This document shows, piece by piece, positions 1-5,919 of a stretch of 6,996 bases of DNA. The position numbers and the translations under genes were made by a program. This stretch comes from Deltaproteobacteria bacterium (lineage in GTDB: Bacteria; Desulfobacterota; Desulfobulbia; Desulfobulbales; BM004). Numbering within the stretch: position 1 is the first letter of the stretch; each line of letters opens with the position of its first letter. The notes below the pieces were generated by a model. It did no database searches. It saw only the letters and a program-made list of their open reading frames with translations, and was not told where the DNA came from. Location: the NCBI GenBank assembly GCA_019312695.1, contig JAFDCT010000324.1, positions 1 through 6,996 of the forward strand, written 5' to 3'.

Positions 1-53
1 GTGAAGTAAGTATTTTTTAGAGAAATAGCCTATGGTTTTCGGTCAATGTATAG

Positions 54-59
54 TATAAT
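54..59 (+). promoter_or_regulatory. Candidate -10 box of the selenopeptide gene
   Basis: A perfect TATAAT lies 55 bp ahead of the ATG at 115. No convincing -35 hexamer is visible at 16-18 bp spacing (the sequence there is near TATGGT), so this promoter is either weak or activator-dependent. Transcription would start near 66, giving a leader of about 49 nt that ends in a strong Shine-Dalgarno, AGGAGG at 104-109, five bases before the ATG. Confidence 0.5.
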
Positions 60-114
60 GCCACCGGCGTAACATTGGTAAAGAAAATTTTTCAGTCTTA
101 CAAAGGAGGAGAAA

Positions 115-381
115 ATGGAAAAAAAATACCTAAAGAAGGTGATGACCGGACTCAGTATTGCCAGCCTGGTGACGGGTATCGGCGGGCTTGCTATCGGCGC
201 GAGTGGCTGAAGCGGCGGACAGAAGAGTGCAGTTAGCACTCAAGAGGTAAAACAGGAAGCCCCAGCTCCCGGCTATGGTGCCAAAGCTGCCGAAGAGGGT
301 GCCGAACAGGCTGCCGAAGAGGGTGCCGAACAGGGTGAAGAAGAAATGAAAAAAGAAGGCGAAGCTGAAGAAGCAAAATAG
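115..381 (+). CDS. sbtA: SbtA-like selenocysteine-containing RiPP precursor peptide (TGA at codon 32 read as Sec)
   Basis: Reading from ATG 115 gives 31 residues (N-terminus MEKKYLKKVMTGLSIASLV) up to an in-frame TGA at 208-210. The same frame then stays open for 56 more codons to TAG at 379-381, for 88 aa with residue 32 as selenocysteine. The context is GASG-U-SGG, inside a Gly/Ser-rich stretch after a hydrophobic, leader-like N-terminus with Lys at 3, 4, 7 and 8. The C-terminal third is acidic and repetitive, with AAEEGAEQ twice in tandem. A hairpin at 225-241 fits a bacterial SECIS element. From memory, the SbtA family of predicted thio(seleno)oxazole peptides has this layout: short Lys-rich hydrophobic leader, then Cys or Sec next to Ser/Gly, modified by a radical SAM maturase SbtM. 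No maturase is in the window. The Shine-Dalgarno AGGAGG at 104-109 fixes the start. The alternative is a nonsense-disrupted gene, but the hairpin and the intact downstream frame argue against it. Confidence 0.75.
225..241 (+). promoter_or_regulatory. Putative bacterial SECIS hairpin downstream of the Sec TGA
   Basis: GAGTGC (225-230) pairs perfectly with GCACTC (236-241) around the five-base loop AGTTA. The apical loop begins 20 nt after the TGA (208-210) and has G as its second base. These properties match the published general description of bacterial SECIS elements: a small apical loop with a G in the first two positions, about 16-37 nt from the UGA, within the coding region. It would recruit the SelB elongation factor with Sec-tRNA. 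Folding and function are inferred. Confidence 0.65.
286..333 (+). repeat. Two perfect 24-bp tandem copies inside the selenopeptide gene
   Basis: The 24-bp unit at 286-309 is repeated without a mismatch at 310-333. Each copy encodes AAEEGAEQ. Because the unit is a multiple of three, copy-number change would keep the frame and only lengthen or shorten the acidic tail. Perfect DNA identity, not just protein identity, suggests a recent duplication. Confidence 0.9.
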
Positions 382-420
382 TCAGCATAAATTTCTAGAA
401 AGATTTTAGCATTTTCTGTA

Positions 421-456
421 AAAAAAGGACCGGTTTTAGCCCGCCGGTCCTTTTTT
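421..456. terminator. Bidirectional intrinsic terminator
   Basis: GGACCGG (427-433) pairs with CCGGTCC (444-450) around a ten-base loop. Six A's precede the stem and six T's follow it, so a U-tract follows the hairpin on either strand. It lies 39 nt past the selenopeptide stop on the plus strand. On the minus strand it overlaps the last codons and stop of the four-cysteine protein gene, serving both convergent transcripts. Confidence 0.9.
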
Positions 457-745
457 ATTTTTTCCCTTTTGCCTGGTTCTGCGCCTTATCTATCAATTCC
501 GCCAGGGAAAGCAGTTTTGGGATGGGGGGCTTTGCAAGGGATTCCTGCCATTCAGCATCCGAAAGTTCCTGCTGAAGGTGCTCTACCACGTGAAAATAAA
601 TATACCAGCAGTCAAGGGTTTTGACACAGGGAAGGCCCACATTCTCCCGTCGGCAGTAAGAAAAAGAGATCTGCTGTCCCAGCCTGGGACAGCGTATCTT
701 AAATGAGTCAACCGGCGGTGTGCTATCCAGTTTCATGGTTGCCAT
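455..745 (-). CDS. Small four-cysteine protein of unknown function, second gene of the Grx-FTR operon
   Basis: The 96-aa protein starts at ATG 745 on the minus strand, only four bases after the stop of the upstream Grx-FTR gene, so translation is probably coupled. No clear Shine-Dalgarno is visible and ATG 736 is a possible alternative start. The frame extends upstream to 883 but that part overlaps the Grx-FTR gene and is not believed. The core carries RCPRLG, FSYCRRE, GLPC and LDCW, placing Cys at residues 19, 31, 40 and 46. This spacing suits a metal site or redox thiols. The tail from about residue 57 is predicted helical and ends Lys-rich. I have the impression of similar small hypothetical proteins in deltaproteobacteria but cannot name a characterised relative. 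Linkage to a thiol-disulfide reductase suggests a redox partner or substrate, which is inference. Confidence 0.7.
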   Translation of the reverse strand: MATMKLDSTPPVDSFKIRCPRLGQQISFSYCRRENVGLPCVKTLDCWYIYFHVVEHLQQELSDAEWQESLAKPPIPKLLSLAELIDKAQNQAKGKK

Positions 746-749
746 GTTC

Positions 750-1334
750 TCATGGGTAGTGGTCGGCGGAGCGTCGTTCCGGGACAAGTCTACGCTCAAT
801 AGCACCTTCATTCCAGGCCTTGGAGACATAAAGGTTGCAGTAACAACTGCCAAACTCTGCAACATCCGGTTCCCGGTACACACAGGGGCAGAGAATATCC
901 TTGTCTTTTTCGCGCTCCCCGGCGGCCAGTCTGCAAGGGCAGGACATGTAGCCGTAGCGGTCCTTGTTGACCATCAAAGCTCTTAAAAGCTGGAAGGTTT
1001 TTTCATTGTCCCGGTTAAAGTAATATCCCTTGGGCTCCTGGATTTTACGCAGTCTGTCGTATAATTCATCAACCTCAGTCCGCACGTTCAGCATATCCTT
1101 TATTTCCTGGGGTTTCATACCGATAACAACTTTATCGCCGCAAATGAGCGTTGGAAAAGTGCAGCGGGGATTGACTTTTTTTAATTCCTGCACTGCCTTT
1201 TCCTTCGCCTCCGGTGTCAGCAGGTCAACCACGATAGGTTCATATGCAACTGCCAGGTCATCCAGCATTTTCTTAGTTAATTCACAGTAGCCGCAGGTGC
1301 TCAAAGAATAAAAAATCAGAGATTGTTCTGTCAT
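750..1334 (-). CDS. Glutaredoxin domain fused to ferredoxin:thioredoxin reductase catalytic (beta) subunit
   Basis: The 194-aa protein has two domains. Residues 5-80 are glutaredoxin/thioredoxin-like, with the active-site motif CGYC (Cys14, Cys17) and TFPT giving the cis-proline loop. Residues 105-190 match the FTR beta chain: CPC at 132-134, CPC at 149-151 and CYC at 164-166, then VPERR near the end. In characterised FTR these six cysteines bind a [4Fe-4S] cluster and form the redox disulfide that passes electrons from ferredoxin to thioredoxin. Here the attached glutaredoxin is the likely electron acceptor, making a one-polypeptide, cytoplasmic thiol-reduction relay. No variable (alpha) subunit is encoded nearby. 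I chose ATG 1334 because the Shine-Dalgarno GAAGGG (1349-1344) sits nine bases ahead. A GTG two codons upstream (1340) is too close to it. The fusion is typical of anaerobic deltaproteobacteria. Confidence 0.9.
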   Translation of the reverse strand: MTEQSLIFYSLSTCGYCELTKKMLDDLAVAYEPIVVDLLTPEAKEKAVQELKKVNPRCTFPTLICGDKVVIGMKPQEIKDMLNVRTEVDELYDRLRKIQEPKGYYFNRDNEKTFQLLRALMVNKDRYGYMSCPCRLAAGEREKDKDILCPCVYREPDVAEFGSCYCNLYVSKAWNEGAIERRLVPERRSADHYP

Positions 1335-1368
1335 TGTCACATACCCTTCTCTTGGTTAATATTATTTA

Positions 1369-1396
1369 TTTACATGAAATAGCAGACTTTTATACA
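1369..1396 (+). promoter_or_regulatory. Candidate promoter for uvsE and the following genes
   Basis: TTTACA (1369-1374) and TATACA (1391-1396) are separated by 16 bp, matching the sigma-70 hexamers at 5 of 6 and 4 of 6 positions. The leader to ATG 1528 would be about 125 nt. The core overlaps the inverted repeat at 1392-1406, which could be an operator. Confidence 0.35.
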
Positions 1397-1406
1397 ATGT
1401 TTGTAT
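1392..1406. repeat. Short inverted repeat in the divergent promoter region
   Basis: ATACAA and TTGTAT flank a TGT spacer, giving a perfect 6-bp dyad between the two divergent transcription units. It overlaps the candidate plus-strand -10 and adjoins the minus-strand -10, so a regulator bound here could control both directions. It is short enough to be chance in AT-rich DNA. Confidence 0.35.
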
Positions 1407-1407
1407 T

Positions 1408-1436
1408 ATCCTAAACATTCAGGTGCTTTCGGTCAA
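1408..1436 (-). promoter_or_regulatory. Candidate promoter of the Grx-FTR operon
   Basis: On the minus strand TTGACC (1436-1431) is followed after 17 bp by TAGGAT (1413-1408). These match the sigma-70 -35 and -10 consensus at 5 of 6 and 4 of 6 positions. The transcript would start near 1401, about 67 nt before the ATG. Assigned by eye only. Confidence 0.4.
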
Positions 1437-1527
1437 CAGCATACCCGCATCCTTTTGAAAAATGTCTGGGGAAAATCCATTGTAAGATTATTTAATTCCT
1501 TTTGTAACGTATCGACTGTGCTGAGAT

Positions 1528-2493
1528 ATGGCAAAGAAGAAAATAAGAAAAGATCAGGAAAAGCCTGGCAGGGTGAGATTGGGGCTTTGCTGTATCTTCA
1601 GAGATGAGCCTATTCGGTTCAGGACAACAACTGCCAAATATTTACAACGGTTTGACCGCAGGGAGCAGCTGCGGAAACTTTCTGGTCTGTGTTTGCAAAA
1701 CACCCATAACCTGTTGGCTGCCCTCAGGTTTCTGCAGCAAAACAGTATCGGCGCTTTTCGTATTCTCTCTCCCTTTTTTCCCCGTTTTACCCATCCTGAT
1801 GTGGGATACCGATTGGCTGACCTGCCTGATGCAGAAGCAGTTCTTGCTAATCTCAGGGAGGTAAACAGGTTCCGACAGCTTCATAAAATCAGGCTCAGCT
1901 TTCATCCCGACCAGTTTATCATCCTCTCTTCACCAAATGAAGCGGTCGTGCAGAATGCCATAAACGAACTGGAATACCAGGCAATGCTGGCTGAGCATGT
2001 CGGGGCGGACGTGATCAATATCCACGGCGGCGGAGCCTATAATGACAAAAAAACAGCGCTTGGGAGGTTCAGAAAGAATTTTGAACGCCTGTCTACAGCT
2101 GTAAAGAAAAGGCTGGCCCTGGAAAATGATGACCGGATCTATACGGTTGCCGATCTGGTCCCGGTATGTAAAGACCTGCAAATCCCGCTTGTTTATGATG
2201 TGCATCATCACCGGTGTCATCCTGACGGGTTGACGGTTGAAGATGCCACAGGCCTGGCACGCCGTACCTGGGAGAAAAGTGTCCGGGAACCATACTTCCA
2301 TATTTCTTCACCGGCAAACGGTTGGCAGGGCAGGGACCCCAAACCGCATGCGGATTATATCGACCCTGCTGATTTCCCTGACTGCTGGCAGGGGTTTTTT
2401 CTTACAGTAGATGTGGAAGCCAAGGCAAAAGAGCTGGCAGTTATGAAGCTGCAGCAGGATTTGGGAAAGAGAATCGCTCAGACTAATAAGTAA
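1528..2493 (+). CDS. uvsE: UV damage endonuclease UvsE/UVDE
   Basis: The 321-aa protein is a TIM-barrel UVDE-family endonuclease, which nicks DNA 5' of UV photoproducts and some other lesions in the alternative excision repair pathway. Family landmarks appear in order: RVRLGLCC (first strand), FTHP (His89), LSFHPDQF (His126), VINIHGGGAYNDK (His166), LENDD (Glu199), VYDVHHHRCHP (Asp224, His227), FHISSP (His258), KPHADYI (His274) and DVEAKAKE (Glu298). Together these supply the expected metal ligands. By hand alignment to the Thermus enzyme, the position of its modified active-site lysine (two before the HISSP histidine) is Tyr256 here. ATG 1528 is the first start after an in-frame TGA at 1522. 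It lacks a good Shine-Dalgarno, and a GTG at 1573, just ahead of RLGLCC, is an alternative. The stop is 16 bp before the next gene, indicating an operon. Confidence 0.93.
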   Translation: MAKKKIRKDQEKPGRVRLGLCCIFRDEPIRFRTTTAKYLQRFDRREQLRKLSGLCLQNTHNLLAALRFLQQNSIGAFRILSPFFPRFTHPDVGYRLADLPDAEAVLANLREVNRFRQLHKIRLSFHPDQFIILSSPNEAVVQNAINELEYQAMLAEHVGADVINIHGGGAYNDKKTALGRFRKNFERLSTAVKKRLALENDDRIYTVADLVPVCKDLQIPLVYDVHHHRCHPDGLTVEDATGLARRTWEKSVREPYFHISSPANGWQGRDPKPHADYIDPADFPDCWQGFFLTVDVEAKAKELAVMKLQQDLGKRIAQTNK

Positions 2494-2509
2494 GGGGTTA
2501 ACCGTAATC

Positions 2510-3580
2510 ATGAAACATGACGCAACAAAAATACATCTTGTCCTCATAACTGCCGCGGCTTTTTATCTTCTTGCCGGCTGTGTTTTTGCCCAGGATGAAG
2601 CTGCAGAACAGGACAAGCCGCTGCATCATACTCAAGACGGTTTTCAGAATCCCTATATTGAAAAGAAAAAAAGAGGCTTTTTCAAATATTTGAAGATGCG
2701 TTATTTCAGCGACGAGGAATTCGCGGATTACGAAGCAAATGCCCATAAAATTTCCAGGGTTGAGCCGGATCTTACCGCAATTTACAACCCGCCGGAGGCA
2801 ATACAGGTCACCTGGATAGGACATGCAACAATCCTGATCCAGTATAAGGGGATCAATATCCTGACCGATCCCATGTTTTCAGACAGGGCCTCGCCGTTAA
2901 GTTTTTGGGGGCCGAAGAGATACAATCCGCCCGCCATGCAGATAAAAGACCTGCCGCCAATAGACTTTATAGTCATATCCCACAATCACTACGACCATCT
3001 GGACACAAAAACCGTGCAGCAGATCGGATCAAATACAAAATGGCTGGTTCCTCTCGGGTTGCAGAAATGGTTTATACGGGAAGGGGTGAATGCGGAAAAT
3101 GTCATGGAGTTTGACTGGTGGGATGCCAGGCGGTTTGCAAAAGCAATCATCACTGCTACTCCGGCCCAGCACTGGTCAGCCCGCAGTCTGTGGGACAGAA
3201 ACAGGACTCTGTGGGCTTCATGGATGCTGCAGATAGGCGATAAAACCATCTGGTACAGTGGAGATACCGGCTACAACCCCCACCAGTTCAAAGAGATCGG
3301 CAGCAGGTTCAGCTCCGTAGACCTGGCGCTTATATCCATTGGTGCCTATGAACCCCGCTGGTTTATGAAAGACATGCATATCAATCCTGAAGAGGCGGTA
3401 CAGATCCACCAGGACATCAAAGCAGAATATTCCATAGGCGTGCAGTGGGGCACTTTTCAGCTAACCTCCGAACCCATAGACGATCCGCCTATAAAACTTG
3501 AACAGGCGCTGGTCCTAAGGAATGTTGCATTCGAAGAGTTTGAGCTTCTAAACATCGGGGAGATTAGAGTGATACCTTGA
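2510..3580 (+). CDS. Exported metallo-beta-lactamase-fold hydrolase (NAPE-PLD-like), probable lipoprotein
   Basis: The 356-aa protein starts with a signal sequence whose hydrophobic core (residues 9-22) runs into a lipobox LLAGC, so Cys24 would be lipidated. Cleavage at the later VFA-Q site is an alternative. The mature part is a Lactamase_B_2-type domain: WIGHATILI (102-110), LTDPMFSDRASP (118-129), SHNHYDHLD (157-165) giving the HxHxDH zinc motif, PAQHWS (His221), YSGDTGY (Asp252) and DMHINPEEA (His290). This order matches bacterial relatives of N-acyl-phosphatidylethanolamine phospholipase D. A zinc-dependent phosphodiesterase acting on lipid-like or phosphoester substrates in the envelope is plausible, but the substrate is unknown. 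AAGGGG near 2492-2497 is a rather distant Shine-Dalgarno (12 bases). Likely co-transcribed with uvsE. Confidence 0.88.
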   Translation: MKHDATKIHLVLITAAAFYLLAGCVFAQDEAAEQDKPLHHTQDGFQNPYIEKKKRGFFKYLKMRYFSDEEFADYEANAHKISRVEPDLTAIYNPPEAIQVTWIGHATILIQYKGINILTDPMFSDRASPLSFWGPKRYNPPAMQIKDLPPIDFIVISHNHYDHLDTKTVQQIGSNTKWLVPLGLQKWFIREGVNAENVMEFDWWDARRFAKAIITATPAQHWSARSLWDRNRTLWASWMLQIGDKTIWYSGDTGYNPHQFKEIGSRFSSVDLALISIGAYEPRWFMKDMHINPEEAVQIHQDIKAEYSIGVQWGTFQLTSEPIDDPPIKLEQALVLRNVAFEEFELLNIGEIRVIP

Positions 3581-3623
3581 GGCAGCAGCCATTGAGTCGC
3601 AATGTGTAAAGGTATACGAAGAA

Positions 3624-3815
3624 ATGGGCTTTAAAAAACTACCTGACAATCGCGGCATGATCTATGTGCCTGAATGTTTGAGCTGCAGGAAGAAGAATCC
3701 GTGTCCGGACTGCTTCTCCTGCCAGTGGTGCGGCAATGAACGCTGCCGCGTTTGTCAGGGCAGGAGGCCCCAATTTAAACAAAAGCAGCAAATTCCAGCA
3801 CTAAGGAAAAAGTGA
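3624..3815 (+). CDS. 63-aa protein with four CxxC pairs, function unknown
   Basis: The protein has eight cysteines at residues 18, 21, 27, 30, 33, 36, 41 and 44, arranged as four CxxC knuckles in 27 residues. The core is NPCPDCFSCQWCGNERCRVC, and the tail is basic. This pattern suits one or two zinc or iron-sulfur sites. No signal peptide is seen, so it is probably cytoplasmic. AAAGG at 3608-3612 is a weak Shine-Dalgarno 11 bases ahead of the ATG. The frame is open back to 3573 and overlaps the end of the hydrolase gene, with plausible-looking sequence (ESQCVKVYEEMGFKK), so an upstream non-ATG start cannot be excluded. It follows the hydrolase stop by 43 bp on the same strand, and its stop lies one base from the end of the convergent transporter gene. 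I do not recognise a characterised family. Confidence 0.7.
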   Translation: MGFKKLPDNRGMIYVPECLSCRKKNPCPDCFSCQWCGNERCRVCQGRRPQFKQKQQIPALRKK

Positions 3816-3816
3816 C

Positions 3817-5001
3817 TTAAGTGCCTATTGGCTTAGGTCTGCTTTTGCCCCAGATAATGCACACCAGGATTATCACCAGCAGGGGAATCAAGCCCAAGTT
3901 GACAGTCTGCCAACCATAGCGGCTTTGCAGGGTACCGGCTGATAGCGAAGAAAGGGCCACAGTAGTAAATACGGCAAAATCATTCAGGGCCTGGGCTTTG
4001 GCGCGCTCCTCCGGGCGGTATGTTTCTGTGAGCAGGGTGGTGGCACCAATAAAAAGAAAGTTCCAGCTGATCCCGAGGAGCAGCAGGGCGGCCCAGAAAT
4101 GGAGAACGCTGCTGCCGGACAGGTTGACAGTCAGACAGGCAAAGCCCAGGACTGCCCCGGCAAGCATGATATTGAATACACCGTAGCGATTGATAAGATG
4201 CCCCGTGACAAAGGCAGGTCCGAACATACCGAGAACATGCCACTGAATGACAAATGAGGTCTTGGAAAAGGGATGGGCAAAATGCTGCATGGCCAGAGGA
4301 GTGGCAGTCATAGCCAGAACCATGACACCATATCCCAGCATGCCGCAGACGACGGCCACAATGAACATGGGCTGAGCGGCAATAACCCTCAGAGGACGGC
4401 CGCCTGTTCCGGAAATATTTTCAGTCACGGATTTGGGAGGCAGCTTTAAAAATGCCAGGAAAGCAAACGACAGAAGATAAAAGCCCACAAGTGAGCCGTA
4501 GCTTCCTGCAAAAGGAGCATTGTTGATAAACCCCCGTGTCATATTGGCAAGGTTGGGCCCCACAAATGCTGCAACCACGCCGCCTGCCATAATATAGGAA
4601 ACGGCACGACCTTTAAAGGTTTTGTCTACTGCGTCTGCAGCAGCAAAACGATAGTAGTTGCCAAAACCGTTGAAGATGCCGATCTGTATTGTGCCGAAGG
4701 CAAAGAGAGCGAAACTGCCAAAGATTATGGCCAGGGTGGCAAAAATTGCACCGCTGGCACCAAAGAGGGAAGCAAGCATGAAGCCCTGCTTGCGACCGAT
4801 GCGGTCCATGAGCAGCGCCGCAGGGATAGTTGTGCACATGGTGGCAATGAATTGCGAGGCCAGAGGCAGGGTGGCCCAGGATTTGTTTTCTGCCAGGGCA
4901 AAGCCGACCAGTGCTGCGGTAGTGACGATCAGGGAAGTGGAGCTCAGCATCAGGGCCTGGCAGATTGCCAGCAGGGGAACATTGCGCCGGAATGAATTCA
5001 T
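3817..5001 (-). CDS. Major facilitator superfamily transporter
   Basis: The 394-aa protein is highly hydrophobic with about twelve predicted membrane segments, the usual MFS size. Motif A appears as MDRIGRKQG (65-73) between the second and third segments. A second-half counterpart, INRYG, lies in the expected cytoplasmic loop. Phrases such as NGFGNYYRFAAAD and AGGVVAAFVGPNLA resemble an MFS subgroup that includes predicted riboflavin transporters (RfnT-like). That resemblance is from memory, and no substrate can be assigned. The gene converges on the uvsE operon with a one-base gap and is divergent from the phosphoribosyltransferase gene. ATG 5001 has only a weak AGG Shine-Dalgarno. There is no obvious hairpin terminator at its 3' end. 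Confidence 0.9.
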   Translation of the reverse strand: MNSFRRNVPLLAICQALMLSSTSLIVTTAALVGFALAENKSWATLPLASQFIATMCTTIPAALLMDRIGRKQGFMLASLFGASGAIFATLAIIFGSFALFAFGTIQIGIFNGFGNYYRFAAADAVDKTFKGRAVSYIMAGGVVAAFVGPNLANMTRGFINNAPFAGSYGSLVGFYLLSFAFLAFLKLPPKSVTENISGTGGRPLRVIAAQPMFIVAVVCGMLGYGVMVLAMTATPLAMQHFAHPFSKTSFVIQWHVLGMFGPAFVTGHLINRYGVFNIMLAGAVLGFACLTVNLSGSSVLHFWAALLLLGISWNFLFIGATTLLTETYRPEERAKAQALNDFAVFTTVALSSLSAGTLQSRYGWQTVNLGLIPLLVIILVCIIWGKSRPKPIGT

Positions 5002-5044
5002 TGTGCATGACCTAGACTGAGTTGATGGCCGGACAAAAGAAAAA

Positions 5045-5074
5045 TTGCAAAAAGACCTTTTTCATATCTACAAT
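5045..5074 (+). promoter_or_regulatory. Candidate promoter of the phosphoribosyltransferase gene
   Basis: TTGCAA (5045-5050) and TACAAT (5069-5074) are separated by 18 bp, matching the sigma-70 hexamers at 4 of 6 and 5 of 6 positions. It lies in the AT-rich 160-bp divergent intergenic region. The transcript would start near 5081. Confidence 0.4.
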
Positions 5075-5161
5075 GTACTTAATTTTTTAAACAAATGGAC
5101 AGGTTAATTTTATCTTTTCTGAAGCTGTTCAGTTTTTAACATTGCCTGAAAGGTGGAAAGA

Positions 5162-5839
5162 ATGGCACAGCTTATTGAAAATAAGGAACTGCGTAACAGG
5201 AATTCTGTCTTTACGGACCGGCACGATGCCGGGCTGCAACTGGCGTCAATGCTGCATGAAACAGCCAGACCCGATGACCTGGTTTTAGCCATACCTTCAG
5301 GTGGTGTGCCGGTCGGGCTGGCTGTTGCAGTAACACTTGGTCTTGAGCTGGATCTGGTCCTGGTTCGCAAGGTACAGATACCCTGGAATACCGAGGCCGG
5401 TTTTGCTGCGGTCAATATGGATTCCGACCTGTTTGTTAATGAGCACCTCCTTTCCCTGCTGCATCTCTCAGAAGACCAGATGGAACGCCAGGTCAATAAA
5501 ACCAAGGCAACCATTGAAAAGCGGAGCAGAAAATTCAGACAGGGTAAACCTTTTCCCGATATTAAAGACCGGCCTGTTATCCTGGTTGATGACGGCCTGG
5601 CCTCGGGTTATACCATGCGGGCTGCCATCGCCTATGTCAGGAAAAGAAAACCAGCAGCAGTCACCGTAGCGGTACCAACAGGTTCGGCCGATACAGTGAG
5701 CATGCTGCTCCGGGAGGTGGACATTCTCTACTGCCTCAATATCAGGGAGTCCTACCCCTATGCCGTGGCCTCGGCCTACCGCAACTGGTATGACCTGGAA
5801 GATGAGGATGTCCTTGCCCTGCTTGACAGGAGGAAATAA
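5162..5839 (+). CDS. Predicted type I phosphoribosyltransferase (COG1926-like)
   Basis: The 225-aa protein has the PRPP-binding signature VILVDDGLASGYTM at 139-152, with the acidic pair Asp143/Asp144 and the phosphate loop GLASGYT. Upstream landmarks of the predicted-phosphoribosyltransferase group are FTDRHDAG (17-24), AIPSGGVPVG (43-52), VRKVQIPWNTEAGFAAV (68-84) and a central Lys/Arg-rich helix (residues 108-127). These proteins have the type I PRTase fold, but the base or acceptor is unknown. It is too unlike the purine and pyrimidine salvage enzymes to assign a substrate by eye. ATG 5162 is preferred because AGGTGG (5151-5156) sits five bases ahead. A GTG at 5153 lies inside that Shine-Dalgarno. 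The gene appears monocistronic: the next gene follows after 115 bp and has its own promoter. Confidence 0.85.
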   Translation: MAQLIENKELRNRNSVFTDRHDAGLQLASMLHETARPDDLVLAIPSGGVPVGLAVAVTLGLELDLVLVRKVQIPWNTEAGFAAVNMDSDLFVNEHLLSLLHLSEDQMERQVNKTKATIEKRSRKFRQGKPFPDIKDRPVILVDDGLASGYTMRAAIAYVRKRKPAAVTVAVPTGSADTVSMLLREVDILYCLNIRESYPYAVASAYRNWYDLEDEDVLALLDRRK

Positions 5840-5883
5840 TCTTTTTTCATTTATATTCTCGCTCTTTACTTCTCACTCACGAA

Positions 5884-5897
5884 TTGACCTAAGTCAT
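5884..5897. promoter_or_regulatory. HcpR/FNR-family (CRP-FNR type) operator
   Basis: TTGACCTAAGTCAT is a near-perfect palindrome (TGAC-CTAA-GTCA core) matching the TTGAC-N4-GTCAA class of sites bound by HcpR/DNR/FNR-type regulators. Its centre (5890.5) is 41.5 bp ahead of the start predicted from the -10 box at 5920-5925, the standard class II activator position. HcpR is the best guess in a deltaproteobacterium, where it responds to nitrosative or anaerobic conditions. The regulator's identity is inferred. Confidence 0.7.
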
Positions 5898-5919
5898 TTT
5901 ACGTGCCGGCAGATTAAGG

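Noticed and set aside
1..9. GTG AAG TAA at the very start could be the end of an upstream coding region.
   Set aside because: Only two codons are visible, so there is no way to support it.
36..46. TTTCGGTCAA occurs both at 37-46 and at 1427-1436, suggesting a shared half-site for an HcpR-like regulator.
   Set aside because: Neither copy has a matching TTGAC half at the required spacing; at 1431-1436 the sequence is better explained as a minus-strand -35 box.
392..401. Perfect 10-bp palindrome TTTCTAGAAA after the selenopeptide gene.
   Set aside because: It is too short with no loop to form a useful hairpin, is common by chance in AT-rich DNA, and the real terminator lies just downstream.
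746..883. N-terminal extension of the four-cysteine protein on the minus strand back to 883.
   Set aside because: It overlaps the well-supported FTR domain in another frame and its sequence looks like frame shadow; the protein-like part begins after the FTR stop.
1401..1607. 68-codon open frame ahead of uvsE on the plus strand.
   Set aside because: It has a non-ATG start, no Shine-Dalgarno and no protein-like composition, overlaps the promoter region and the start of uvsE in another frame.
3578..3594. Second possible selenocysteine: readthrough of the TGA ending the metallo-hydrolase.
   Set aside because: The frame after the TGA gives only four residues before another TGA, and the domain is already complete.
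3815..3835. Possible hairpin between the converging 63-aa gene and the MFS gene.
   Set aside because: The only pairing found (AAG..CC with GGCTT) needs a bulge and has no U-tract, so a terminator cannot be supported.
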